A DNA stretch of 35,301 nt from Mycobacterium sp. Marseille-P9652 (GCF_902652685.1 NZ_CACRUY010000051.1:1-35301); one strand, 5' to 3'; shown: positions 9,848 through 18,676, numbered from the stretch's first letter. Notes: generated by a model from the sequence alone, not told the origin. Program-made: numbers and translations.

Positions 9848-12800
9848 CCCCTGTCCCGATCCGTTACCTCGAGTTCCGCCAGCATCTTTCGCAGGTCGGC
9901 ATCGGACAGCTGTTCGATCATGCGGTCGACGTCGTCGGCGACTGGCGGTTCGGGCCGATCGTCGTCGATCGGTGGCGCGTCGGCGCCGTCCAGATGCAGA
10001 TCGGCGAGTATCCGAACCGCCAGCGAGTTGACGCTGACGCCCTTCAGCAGCTCCAGCACCGGCAGGTCGACGCCGAACAGCGCGCTGATCCTGGCCCGGA
10101 AATCCATGGCCATCATCGAGTCCAGGCCTAGGTCGTCGAGGGCGTCGTCGGGTCCGATGTCGGTGACGGCGAAATCGAAGACCGCGGAGACGACCTGGCG
10201 GACCTGGCGCGCGACCGCGCCGAGCCTGTCGGCTTCCGGGCACGCCGAAAGCAGTTCCAGCATGGACGATTCCGGGTCGCCGCTCCCCGTCACGCGTTCG
10301 GCCGCGCCCAGATCGGAGAACATCCGCGGCGCCTGACCGCCGAGCCCATGGCGAACCCGGGTCCAGTCGGCGGTCAGCGCGACAACCGCGGCCACCTTCT
10401 GGTTGATGAGCCGATCGAGGATCTGGGTGCCCGCCGCCGGCGTGATGAGCTCGATCCCTCGCTGCGCGTATGTGCTTTCCAGCTCCAGCTTTTCGACCAT
10501 GCCGACGGACCACGGGCCCCACCCGATGGTGAGCGCTGGCAGCCCCTGAGCGCGGCGATAGTGGGCGAACGCGTCGAGGCACGCGTTGGCGGCGGCGTAG
10601 TTCCCCTGCCCGGGTGAGGCGATGACAGAACCGGCGGAACCGAACATGACGAAGAATTCGAGTTCATGCCCCGCCAGCGCGTCGTGCAGGACGCGGGTGC
10701 CGCGCATCTTGGGCGCCAGCACCCGGGCGAAGTCGGATTCGGTCATGTTCACCAGGAGCTGGTCGTGGACGACGCCCGCGGCGTGCAGGATGCCGCGGAC
10801 CGGTGGCGCCCCGTCGCGAATGTGCTTGCTCAACCAGGCATTCACCGCGTCGATGTCGGTGATGTCGACGCTGGCCGTGGTGACCCGGGCGCCGAGGCGT
10901 TCGGCCTTGCGAATTGCCGCGATGGTGGCGTGCCGCGGATCGTCGTCGCCGATCTGCTCCCAGGTGCTCCTCGGCGGGACCTCGGTGCGGCACAGCAAGG
11001 TGATGTGCCGGGCGCCGCGTTCGGCGAGGTATGTCGTGACGACGCGACCCAACGCGCCGGCGCCGCCGGTCACCGCGTACGTGGCGTCGGGCGTCAATTT
11101 GGTGGGAAAGGCCTTGGTGAGACTGCTGCTCGGCCGAAGACGCGGCACCAACGCCGCCCCGCCGCGGATGGCGAGCTGATCATCGGGATCGTCGGCGAGG
11201 ACGTGTTGGCAGACGCGCTCGGCGCTCTCGCCATGGTCGTCGGCCCGGTCGATGTCGACGAGCCCGCCCCAATGTTTCGTGAACTCCTGGTGGCCGATCA
11301 CCCGACCGAGCCCCCAGACTGCCGATTGCCCGACGGCGAGTGCGTCGCCCGCACGCGCCGGCTGCGCATTGGCGGTGATCAGGTAGAGACGCGGCTGGAC
11401 GTTGTCGTGGTCCGCCAGGGCCTTGACGAGGTGCACGACCGCGAAAAGGCCGGATTGGCAATCACTCTCACCGGCCTCGTCAGGAATGTCCAGGGGCCGG
11501 CAGTCGATGATCCCGTCGAGGTTGCCCTCCGCGTCGACGTGCGCTTCGAGCAGTTGGTGTAGCTGCTCGGGCCGCCGCGCGTCGAGCGCGTAGCCTCCGT
11601 CGCGTCGCGTGAGCGCGCCGACGGGCTCATGCACGACCGTGTGCACGCGTTGACCGCGACGGCGCATCCGCTGCGCGAGCTCCGCGCCGAATCCTCCTGA
11701 GTCCGCGAGGATCAGCCACACCGACGCGTCTGTCCGCGTCGGGCTTTCGGGCTCGTCGAGCTGCGCGTCGCCATGCGCGACCCAGTGCAGCTCGAGGATC
11801 CCCTTGTCCACGCGTTCGGGCGACATGCGCGACGAGGCGCTCAGCGATTGCACGGTGAAGCCGTCGAAAACCGCGAGTGGCGCACCGGTTTCTCCGGTGA
11901 TGACGATGTCGCTCTCCATCGAGTCTTCGCTCGCCGATACGACCCTGACGTGGACCGTCATGTCCGGTTCGGGCGGGCCGAAGATGGCGCTGCGCCCGAC
12001 CCGAACGGGCAGGAAAGGGCTCTCGCTGCCGTCCGATCCGAAAAGCGGTGTGCCGAGCAGAGTCTGGAATGCGCCGTCGATGAGGGCCGGATGGAATCGG
12101 TACGCGCCGAGTTCGGCGCCGACCGGTGCGGGGACGGTGAGTCGCGCCGTCGCCCAGCCCTCGCCGGCGATGACCCCGGTGACGGTCTGAAACGCCGTGC
12201 CGTAGGCCAATCCGGCGGCATGCGTGCGCGCGTAGAACTCGTCTCCGTCGATCGTGGTGACCTGTCCCTCGCCGGCGGGGACCTGGCCGCGCCTCGGCGG
12301 CTGGGTGTTGAGCTCGGCCGTCGCCGTGATCACCCACTTGAGGTCACCGCCGGCCGTCGCGGTCAACGCGGTGAATTCCAGCGTCGCGGTGTCCTGGTTG
12401 AGCGTGGTCCTCAGGACGGGGTCGCAGGTGTCGTCGAGGATGAGGGCGCGGTGCAGAGTCAGGTTGTCGACGCTGTGCTCCGCCGATCCATAGGTCTCTT
12501 TCGCGGCGGCCAAACCCATTTCGATGTACACCGCCCCCGGCACGAGGACGCTTCCCTGCACCCTATGGTCCGCGAGGAAGGGTATGCGCGCGGTGCTCAA
12601 CTCGATTTCCCAGGTCGGGTGCACGGCGCTCACGGGCTGCCCGAGCAACGGATGAACCGGGTTGTAGTGCAGCTCCTCGACGGCCTCCGGCGGCTCATTC
12701 CAGTACCGCTTGGATTGCCACGGGTAGGACGGCAGCTTCAGCAAGCGGGCCCCGTGCCGGGGATAGAGCGCTTCCCAGTCGAGCGGCCGGCCGTGACAGT

Positions 12801-15366
12801 GCAGCGCGCCGACACAGTCCATCAGCGTCCGACCGTCGTCCTGGTGGCGTCGCTGGGTCGCCAGGACGACCACGTCCGTGCCGTGCGACGCGGCAGCCTC
12901 GACGATCGACGTCGCGAGGGCGGGATGCGGTCCCAATTCGACGAAGTGGGTGTACCCCTCGTCGAGCATCCGGCGGATCGCGGGCTCGAAAAGCACCGTC
13001 GCGCGGGTGTTCTGCCACCAGTAGGCGGCGCCGGCGGCGTAGGAGTCCAACCGCTCGCCGGTGACGGTGGAGTACAGCGGGACCGTCGCCGCGGCGGAGG
13101 ACAGCCCGTTCAACGAGGCGTAGAGGTCGTCCTTGACGGCGTCCATGTAATGGGTGTGATACGGCACCTTGACGTTGAGGAACCGGTTGAAGACGCCGCG
13201 CTCGTCCAGTTGGCCTGCGATGTCCTCGAGCACATCGCCGTCGCCCGCGATGGTCGTGGCGGCGGGGCCGTTGACCGCGGCGATCGACACGCCCCGCCCG
13301 ACGTGAACTCGCGTCGCGTCGTCGAGGGCATCGAAGAGCGATTCGGCGTCGAGGCCGACCGCCAGCATGCGGCCCTGCCCGCTCACGCGTTGTTGGAGGC
13401 GGCTTCGGTGATAGATCACCCGGATCGCCTGCTCGAAGGTGAGCACTCCGGCCAGATAGTGGGCGGCGACCTCACCGGCGCTGTGACCGACCACGGCGTC
13501 GGGGTGCACCCCGAACCGTCCGAGTTGCTCGGCCAGTGCTATCTGGATGGCGAAGTTGGCGGGCTGAGCGAATTCGGTTTCGGCCATGCGGGAACGGGTT
13601 TCGTCGGCCGTGAGTTCATCGAGCAGGGACCAGTCGGCGTAGCGGGACAGCTCGCGATCGCTTCGCGCGATGCTGTCGGTGAAAGCCGGAAAGGCATCGA
13701 GCAGGTCGCGGCACATCCCCCACCACTGGGGGCCCATCCCGGTGCAGACGAACGCCAACTTCGCGGCGCCCGCGGGTGTGCGGCCCGCGGCGCTCCGCCC
13801 GCCCTCGGCGAACGCCCGCAACTGATCTCGTGCCTCGGTCACGCTGCCCGCGACCACGGCATGACGGTAGCTCAGGTGCGAGCGGCGGCGGCTGAGGGTG
13901 TATCCGAGATCACCGACCGTGACGTCGGGATGCGCGTCGAGGTGCGCGGCGAGCCGTTCGGCCGTCGCGGCCAGCGCGTCCTCGGAACGAGCCGAGATCG
14001 GCAACACGGCCAACGGAACGGGCGCAACGGGTTTCGCGGCGGGAACGTCGGGCGCGGCGGGGGGCTCGGCCAGCACGACGTGGGCGTTGGTGCCGCCGAA
14101 GCCGAACGAGTTGACCCCCGCGATCCGCCGTTCGGCGGCGGGGAACGGGCGGCCGGTCCGGGGAATCTCGATGCCCATGTCGTCGAGTGCCATTCGCCGG
14201 TTCGGCGTCTTGAGGTGGAGATTCGCCGGAATGTAGCCATGCTTGACGACCAGCGACGCCTTGATCAGTCCGGCCACGCCGGCGCCGGCCTCGAGATGGC
14301 CGATGTTGGTCTTGACCGATCCGATGAGCAGGGGACTGTCCGACGGGCGTTCTACCGCAAGGGCTTCGGCGAGGGCCTGCACCTCGATGGGATCGCCCAC
14401 GGGCGTTCCGGTGCCGTGCGCCTCGACGTAGCCGACCTCGGCGGGGCGAACGCCCGCCCGGCGCAGGGCGGCGGTGATCGCGGCCCGTTGCGCCTCGGCG
14501 CTGGGTACGGTGATGCCGTCGGTGTGACCGTCCTGGGACACCGCCGTCCCGAGGATCTGTGCATAGACGTCGTCGCCGTCGCGCAGCGCACGCCCGAGGG
14601 GTTTGATGACGACGACCGCGCCCCCCTCTCCGCGCGCGTACCCGTCGGCCGAATCGTCGAACGCCTTGCTGCGCCCCTCGGGGCTCAGGAACCCACTCTT
14701 CGACTCCGCGATCGCGGTGTTGGGCCCGATCATGATGTTGACCCCGCCGGCGAGCGCGAGGTCGCATTCGCCGTTCCAGATGCTCAGCGCCGCAAGGTGA
14801 ACCGCGACGAGCGAGCTCGAGCAGGCCGTGTCGATCGTCATGCTCGGGCCGCGGAAGTCGAAGGCGAACGAGATGCGGTTCGCCAGCATGGTCATCATCA
14901 TCCCGGTGGAGGAATGGGTCTTGAACCGGTACCGACTGGTGCGGCCCCGGTTCTGCAGCAGTTGGTAGTCCAGGGTGAACCCGCCTACGAACACGCCCAC
15001 GTCGGCGCCGGCCAGGCCGTCCGCCGGTATTCCCCCGTCTTCCAGGGCCTCCCAGGTGGTCTGCAGCATGAGGCGTTGCTGCGGATCGAGGAGGTTCGCC
15101 TCCCGGGGGGAGATCCCGAAGAACTGGGGGTCGAACTGGTCGACTTCGCCGAGGAACCCGCCTCGCCGGGTGACCATCTTGCCGATCTTCCCCGGATTGG
15201 GGTCGTAGTAGGAGTCCGCGTTCCAGCGCGTCTCGGGTACCGGACAGGTGGCGTCAATGCCACCGCGCAGCAGGTCCCAGTAGCCATCCGGATCGTGGAC
15301 ACCTCCGGGCAGATGACAACCGATCCCGACGATCGCCAGGGGCTCGCGGGCGCCATGGTCGGACAT
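9844..15366 (-). CDS. Type I polyketide synthase, single module KS-AT-DH-KR-ACP
   Basis: Domains, numbered from the ATG at 15366 (1840 residues): ketosynthase about 8-435 with Cys182 (DTACSSS), His317 and His357; acyltransferase about 535-840 with Ser629 (GHSAG) and the specificity-region motif YHTH (736-739); dehydratase about 900-1175 with His934 (HxxxGxxxxP) and Asp1097; a structural pseudo-KR; active ketoreductase about 1425-1680 with GGAGALG and Tyr1590; acyl carrier protein with Ser1750 (LGLDS); and a helical tail (MIEQLSDADLRKMLAELE). All catalytic residues seem intact. There is no enoylreductase or thioesterase. This order and size are those of iterative aromatic synthases such as 6-methylsalicylate synthase, but a one-module modular enzyme is equally possible. 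The start at 15366 has GAGG 6 bases upstream; the ATG at 15372 abuts that site directly. Confidence 0.95.
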   Translation of the reverse strand: MSDHGAREPLAIVGIGCHLPGGVHDPDGYWDLLRGGIDATCPVPETRWNADSYYDPNPGKIGKMVTRRGGFLGEVDQFDPQFFGISPREANLLDPQQRLMLQTTWEALEDGGIPADGLAGADVGVFVGGFTLDYQLLQNRGRTSRYRFKTHSSTGMMMTMLANRISFAFDFRGPSMTIDTACSSSLVAVHLAALSIWNGECDLALAGGVNIMIGPNTAIAESKSGFLSPEGRSKAFDDSADGYARGEGGAVVVIKPLGRALRDGDDVYAQILGTAVSQDGHTDGITVPSAEAQRAAITAALRRAGVRPAEVGYVEAHGTGTPVGDPIEVQALAEALAVERPSDSPLLIGSVKTNIGHLEAGAGVAGLIKASLVVKHGYIPANLHLKTPNRRMALDDMGIEIPRTGRPFPAAERRIAGVNSFGFGGTNAHVVLAEPPAAPDVPAAKPVAPVPLAVLPISARSEDALAATAERLAAHLDAHPDVTVGDLGYTLSRRRSHLSYRHAVVAGSVTEARDQLRAFAEGGRSAAGRTPAGAAKLAFVCTGMGPQWWGMCRDLLDAFPAFTDSIARSDRELSRYADWSLLDELTADETRSRMAETEFAQPANFAIQIALAEQLGRFGVHPDAVVGHSAGEVAAHYLAGVLTFEQAIRVIYHRSRLQQRVSGQGRMLAVGLDAESLFDALDDATRVHVGRGVSIAAVNGPAATTIAGDGDVLEDIAGQLDERGVFNRFLNVKVPYHTHYMDAVKDDLYASLNGLSSAAATVPLYSTVTGERLDSYAAGAAYWWQNTRATVLFEPAIRRMLDEGYTHFVELGPHPALATSIVEAAASHGTDVVVLATQRRHQDDGRTLMDCVGALHCHGRPLDWEALYPRHGARLLKLPSYPWQSKRYWNEPPEAVEELHYNPVHPLLGQPVSAVHPTWEIELSTARIPFLADHRVQGSVLVPGAVYIEMGLAAAKETYGSAEHSVDNLTLHRALILDDTCDPVLRTTLNQDTATLEFTALTATAGGDLKWVITATAELNTQPPRRGQVPAGEGQVTTIDGDEFYARTHAAGLAYGTAFQTVTGVIAGEGWATARLTVPAPVGAELGAYRFHPALIDGAFQTLLGTPLFGSDGSESPFLPVRVGRSAIFGPPEPDMTVHVRVVSASEDSMESDIVITGETGAPLAVFDGFTVQSLSASSRMSPERVDKGILELHWVAHGDAQLDEPESPTRTDASVWLILADSGGFGAELAQRMRRRGQRVHTVVHEPVGALTRRDGGYALDARRPEQLHQLLEAHVDAEGNLDGIIDCRPLDIPDEAGESDCQSGLFAVVHLVKALADHDNVQPRLYLITANAQPARAGDALAVGQSAVWGLGRVIGHQEFTKHWGGLVDIDRADDHGESAERVCQHVLADDPDDQLAIRGGAALVPRLRPSSSLTKAFPTKLTPDATYAVTGGAGALGRVVTTYLAERGARHITLLCRTEVPPRSTWEQIGDDDPRHATIAAIRKAERLGARVTTASVDITDIDAVNAWLSKHIRDGAPPVRGILHAAGVVHDQLLVNMTESDFARVLAPKMRGTRVLHDALAGHELEFFVMFGSAGSVIASPGQGNYAAANACLDAFAHYRRAQGLPALTIGWGPWSVGMVEKLELESTYAQRGIELITPAAGTQILDRLINQKVAAVVALTADWTRVRHGLGGQAPRMFSDLGAAERVTGSGDPESSMLELLSACPEADRLGAVARQVRQVVSAVFDFAVTDIGPDDALDDLGLDSMMAMDFRARISALFGVDLPVLELLKGVSVNSLAVRILADLHLDGADAPPIDDDRPEPPVADDVDRMIEQLSDADLRKMLAELEVTDRDRG

Positions 15367-15415
15367 GTTCATCCTCTGGGCTCGAAACGGGTCACGATGC
15401 GGGAGAGCGGGCGCG

Positions 15416-17182
15416 TCAACGGAATTCGAGCGCCGGTGCCGGTGTGCAGATCCAGTCGCGGCTGATCGGATTGGTTGCCTGCTCGCGCCGGTAGACGGAG
15501 CGGAGTTCTTGCACGAACGGGTCGCGCTGCCAGGCCTGCACCTGGCGGATGACGTCGTCGTCGTCGAAGCGACCGCCCTTGTCCGACACCACGGTCTCCA
15601 TCAGCTGGCCGGCCAGCTGGCGCAGTAGCAGAGCGTTCGCGTCGAATCGCGCCAGGAATTCCGGAGCCTGCCCCATCATCGCCGTGTGCAGGGTCACCAT
15701 GAAGTTCAGGGGAGAGTACAGGTCGACGAATTGCGCCGAGGGACGCGCGTCCTCGACGGCGGCCCACTCCCGGAAGAACCGCTGCATGCGGTTACTGAGC
15801 TTGATGAGCCCTTCCAGGTGTGGCACCACCTGCGGGTCGTCGGCGACGCTCACGAACCGGCCGTTCGCATAGAGGAAACCCACGAAGCCCCAATAGAAGG
15901 CGATATCCCAGATCACCTTTGCCGACATCACCGCCGGCGACCCCATCAGCGGGTATTGGTCGCAGTACACGGCAAGCCACATGTCGGTGAGCGAGCGAAA
16001 CAGGGAGTCGCTGATCGCCGATCGGGCGACGACGTCCTCGCCGTCGAGGTCGCGGGCGATCATGTCGGTGATGAGGCCGTTGCCGATCGCCACGAGGTCC
16101 AGCCCCGACGAGTACAGGGGATCCAGGAACACCCCTGAATCGCCGGTGAGACACCAACGTTCGCGGCCGTCGTAGACCTTCGTCGCGCCGTGGCTGTAAT
16201 TCTTCATGACCCGGAAGTCCCTGATGAGGTGCTCGTTGTCCGCGAGGACCGCGGCGCACTGCGGCTCGTGCTCGCTGAGCCAGGAGCGCGCTTTGGCCAG
16301 CGTGTTGTACCGGTCGAAGGGGTGGACGGCCGGGTCGGCCACGATCCCGACGCTCGTGGACCCGGACGCGAGCCGGATCAGCCACACCCAATACCCTTCG
16401 CCCATCAGATGATTGGTCGACAGCGCGCGGTCCCCCTCGATGAGCCGCGACTGCCACTGCGTGTCCTCGCTCCAGGTGCCGATGTCGATTTCCATCGCGA
16501 TGCGCAGCCACACCGCATTGCAGTTGTGTTCGTTGGCGCGCCTGAGGCCCAATTGCCTTGACAGCGTGCGGTTTCGGCCCGACGCGTCGACCACCCATCG
16601 CGTGGTCGTGCGTGCGACGGTCTCGCCGGTTTGGTAGGCAACCGTGCTCGCGCGTCCCGCCGGGCCGAATTCGACGGACACCACCCGGCCGGAGACGATG
16701 TCGACGCCCTCGGCGACGCAACGCCGGTGCAGCTCGTTCTCCAACCTGCCGCGGTCGATCTGGTAGGTCACCTGCGGCACGAAAGCGGAGCTTCCGAGTT
16801 CCACCCGTTGAGCGATGTCGGTGTTCTGATCGTGCGAGAAGAACATTCGCAGACCCATCTTGCGAATCTGCGAGGTCTGCAGATGGTCGCCCAGGCCGAG
16901 ACGGTCGCGCAGGTAGTGGGCGGAGACCTCGACCGTGGACTCGCCGACCGTGTGGGTGACCTCGGGCACCGGGTACGAGCGCGGCGAGACGACCAGCACG
17001 CGCGTCTGCGGCCGCGCGCCGCGGATCTCCAGAGCGAGGGTCAAGCCCGCCGCGCCGCCCCCGACGATCGTGACATCGTGGTCGGGCGTTGCCGCGTCGG
17101 CGTCGAGCAGGCCCCTGATCCTGTCCGCCAGGACCCGGCGCTCCTCCGAGCTCAAGTGCGACAGCTGTGCTCGCGCGTCCAC
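15416..17182 (-). CDS. FAD-dependent halogenase-like oxidoreductase
   Basis: This 588-residue protein belongs to the flavin halogenase / monooxygenase superfamily. Residues 38-46 form the FAD-binding GGGAAG region, and GESTVEV (80-86) matches the GES/GEA segment of halogenases. Lys108 in the IRKMG segment sits where carrier-protein-type halogenases keep their catalytic lysine. FLDPLYSSG (352-360) fits the halogenase Fx.Px.Sx.G motif. The usual WxWxIP motif appears as WVWLIR (265-270), with Arg for Pro. The first 27 residues contain LSSEERRVLADRI, a short helix like those found on assembly-line modules and partner enzymes. The start is GTG with GGGAGG 9 bases upstream. It directly precedes the polyketide synthase, so it probably halogenates, or otherwise oxidises, the polyketide chain or product. 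Hydroxylase activity is the main alternative. Confidence 0.82.
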   Translation of the reverse strand: MDARAQLSHLSSEERRVLADRIRGLLDADAATPDHDVTIVGGGAAGLTLALEIRGARPQTRVLVVSPRSYPVPEVTHTVGESTVEVSAHYLRDRLGLGDHLQTSQIRKMGLRMFFSHDQNTDIAQRVELGSSAFVPQVTYQIDRGRLENELHRRCVAEGVDIVSGRVVSVEFGPAGRASTVAYQTGETVARTTTRWVVDASGRNRTLSRQLGLRRANEHNCNAVWLRIAMEIDIGTWSEDTQWQSRLIEGDRALSTNHLMGEGYWVWLIRLASGSTSVGIVADPAVHPFDRYNTLAKARSWLSEHEPQCAAVLADNEHLIRDFRVMKNYSHGATKVYDGRERWCLTGDSGVFLDPLYSSGLDLVAIGNGLITDMIARDLDGEDVVARSAISDSLFRSLTDMWLAVYCDQYPLMGSPAVMSAKVIWDIAFYWGFVGFLYANGRFVSVADDPQVVPHLEGLIKLSNRMQRFFREWAAVEDARPSAQFVDLYSPLNFMVTLHTAMMGQAPEFLARFDANALLLRQLAGQLMETVVSDKGGRFDDDDVIRQVQAWQRDPFVQELRSVYRREQATNPISRDWICTPAPALEFR

Positions 17183-17213
17183 AGGTCCCCACCTCCCGAA
17201 TGCAGTCGCTTCA

Positions 17214-17233
17214 GTTATTTAATATTTAATAAC
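17214..17233 (-). promoter_or_regulatory. AT-rich near-palindrome at the halogenase-PKS promoter
   Basis: GTTATTTAATATTTAATAAC is a 20-bp inverted repeat with 9 of 10 base pairs symmetric and only two G/C bases, in a window that is otherwise strongly GC-rich. It lies 32-51 bases upstream of the halogenase GTG, where a promoter or operator for the operon is expected. A dimeric repressor or an AT-binding nucleoid protein such as Lsr2 could bind it. No regulator gene is adjacent. Confidence 0.65.
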
Positions 17234-17386
17234 CTACACCAATGTGGCAGTCTGGCAAGCGGAGAAGAACACCTCACCGCGATCGCCGTCGACCGGCGGT
17301 TTTGCGTCGAAATACCCTGCTGCGGAGCGTCTTCCGCGAACTTTGCAATCTTGTATCGCGCGCCAACGAACGGCTCCGCCGAATGC

Positions 17387-18676
17387 TCAGCGAACAAATT
17401 CTGTGGAAGCGTCATTGATCTTCTTTGCCGAGTATGGCTGGTCTTTGGGACGGTGCCGGCCGTAGACGAATTCGAATATCGGCGTTGCCATGAGGGTGGT
17501 GACGATGGCCACCAGCACCAGGATGCTGAAGAGGGTAGGCGTGATGATGCCGGCCTGCAGTCCGATGTTCAGGAGAATGAGTTCGATCAGGCCGCGGGCG
17601 TTCATCAGCGACCCGAGTGCAAGGGATTCGCGCAGCGGCACCTTTCTCAGCCGCGCGGCGAGGGTGCACGCCACTCCCTTTCCCGCGATCGACACGACGA
17701 GGATTCCCGCGGTCACCGCCCACAGCGCCGGGCTGTTGAGCAGGCCGATCTGGGTGTTGAGCCCCGAGTAGACGAAGAACAGGGGCAGCAGGAACGTGGT
17801 GACCAGAGGCTCGAGAAGCGCGGTGAGTTTCTCCGCGAAAAAGCCCGACGGCATGGCGACACCGAGGATGAAAGCACCGAATATCGCGTAGATCCCGATG
17901 GTGTCCGTGAACCAGGCGCACATCATCAGGGCAATGAGCACGACGCTCAGCACTTCGGGGGTGATCGCGTTGTGACGCTCGGTCCTCGGACCCAGCCCGG
18001 CGAGAGCCTTTCGCCCAATCGTCAACAGCAGGACGGTATAGAGAATCCCACCGATTATCGCCGTCGCCGCCGTGGCCGGGCTGCCGCGGTGGATCGCGAG
18101 GACGATCGCCAGAATGCACCACGACAGCGCGTCGTCGGTCGCACCACAGATCAGGGCCAGGGTGCCCAAAGACGTTCCGGAGAGTCGTTGTTCGAAAATT
18201 ATCCGGGCGAGCATCGGAAAAGCGGTCGTGGCGATCGACGCGCCCAGGAACATCATGGCCAGCGGCAGCGAAACGCCGTTTTCGAAATACCTTCCCGCTT
18301 TCAGCATCGGCATCGCGATCAGCGCCCCGAGGGCGAGCGGGGCGACGATGCCCGCGGCCGACACCGCCACCGCGGTGCCGGCGCGGTGCCTGATGAGGTT
18401 GGCGTCGAAGTTCAGCCCGATCAGGAACATGTAGAGCACCAGCCCGATCTGCGCGGCCGTGTACAGCACAGTGTTCGCCTGTCCCGGCGGAAACAGCTGA
18501 TGCTGAATGCCCGGTGCCACCCGGCCCAGCAATGACGGCCCCAGCAGCACCCCAGCGATCATCTCGCCGACAACCTGCGGCTGCCCGAGGCGTTGGGCCA
18601 GGAGGCCGACGAGGCGACAGGTTGCCAGGATGACGGCCAATTCGAGGAAGAAATGCACGGCTGTGGTTGCGGGCAT
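17387..18676 (-). CDS. CPA2-type cation/proton antiporter
   Basis: This 429-residue integral membrane protein has 12-13 hydrophobic segments of the Kef/NapA (CPA2) fold. Features include an N-terminal repeat (GEMIAGVLLGPSLLG), the unwound-helix region GASIATTAFPML, and the ion-binding pair Asp181-Asp182 (GATDDALSW). An Asp-Asp pair is typical of electrogenic Na+/H+ exchangers. No C-terminal RCK/TrkA-N domain is present, so it is not a complete Kef channel. It lies upstream of the halogenase gene on the same strand with 204 bases between, so it may have its own promoter and be only loosely tied to the cluster. Antiporters of this type occur in some polyketide clusters, where self-protection or ion balance is suspected. 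Confidence 0.88.
   Translation of the reverse strand: MPATTAVHFFLELAVILATCRLVGLLAQRLGQPQVVGEMIAGVLLGPSLLGRVAPGIQHQLFPPGQANTVLYTAAQIGLVLYMFLIGLNFDANLIRHRAGTAVAVSAAGIVAPLALGALIAMPMLKAGRYFENGVSLPLAMMFLGASIATTAFPMLARIIFEQRLSGTSLGTLALICGATDDALSWCILAIVLAIHRGSPATAATAIIGGILYTVLLLTIGRKALAGLGPRTERHNAITPEVLSVVLIALMMCAWFTDTIGIYAIFGAFILGVAMPSGFFAEKLTALLEPLVTTFLLPLFFVYSGLNTQIGLLNSPALWAVTAGILVVSIAGKGVACTLAARLRKVPLRESLALGSLMNARGLIELILLNIGLQAGIITPTLFSILVLVAIVTTLMATPIFEFVYGRHRPKDQPYSAKKINDASTEFVR

Larger units (their letters stand above)
8142..18676 (-). other. Candidate halogenated-polyketide biosynthesis and export cluster
   Basis: Five genes lie on one strand: antiporter (17387-18676), flavin halogenase-like enzyme (15416-17182), type I polyketide synthase (9844-15366), ABC ATPase (8999-9847) and ABC-2 permease (8142-8999). 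The last four are tightly packed: 49 bases from halogenase stop to synthase start, then a 4-base and a 1-base overlap. The block separates the Rv3572-like gene from fadE34, which are adjacent in M. tuberculosis. No regulator, phosphopantetheinyl transferase, acyl-AMP ligase or thioesterase gene is present, so priming, activation and release must use outside enzymes or the synthase itself. Cluster membership is inferred from strand, spacing and function. The product is unknown. Confidence 0.75.

Noticed and set aside
11773-15465. Very long open frame (1230 codons) on the plus strand, antisense to the PKS gene
   Set aside because: Its translation is Arg/Gly/Val-rich with no domain, and it mirrors the codon bias of the PKS on the opposite strand. 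Such frames are common in GC-rich DNA.
17183-17386. KstR or KstR2 operator at the cluster promoter
   Set aside because: I read this gap and 18677-18840 for AACNNGTT and CAAGNNCTTG cores and found none, so direct control by either repressor is not supported.
17215-17415. 66-codon minus-strand frame between antiporter and halogenase
   Set aside because: It overlaps the antiporter end, has no convincing ribosome binding site or motif, and ends inside the AT-rich palindrome. It is more likely promoter DNA than a peptide gene.
16631-18535. 634-codon plus-strand frame across the halogenase and antiporter genes
   Set aside because: It crosses two well-supported minus-strand genes and their promoter gap, and its product is low-complexity with no recognisable motif.
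8142-18676. Insertion sequence or phage-mediated transfer of the cluster
   Set aside because: I saw no transposase, integrase, tRNA or clear flanking direct repeats in the window; only the synteny break and the AT-rich promoter hint at transfer.
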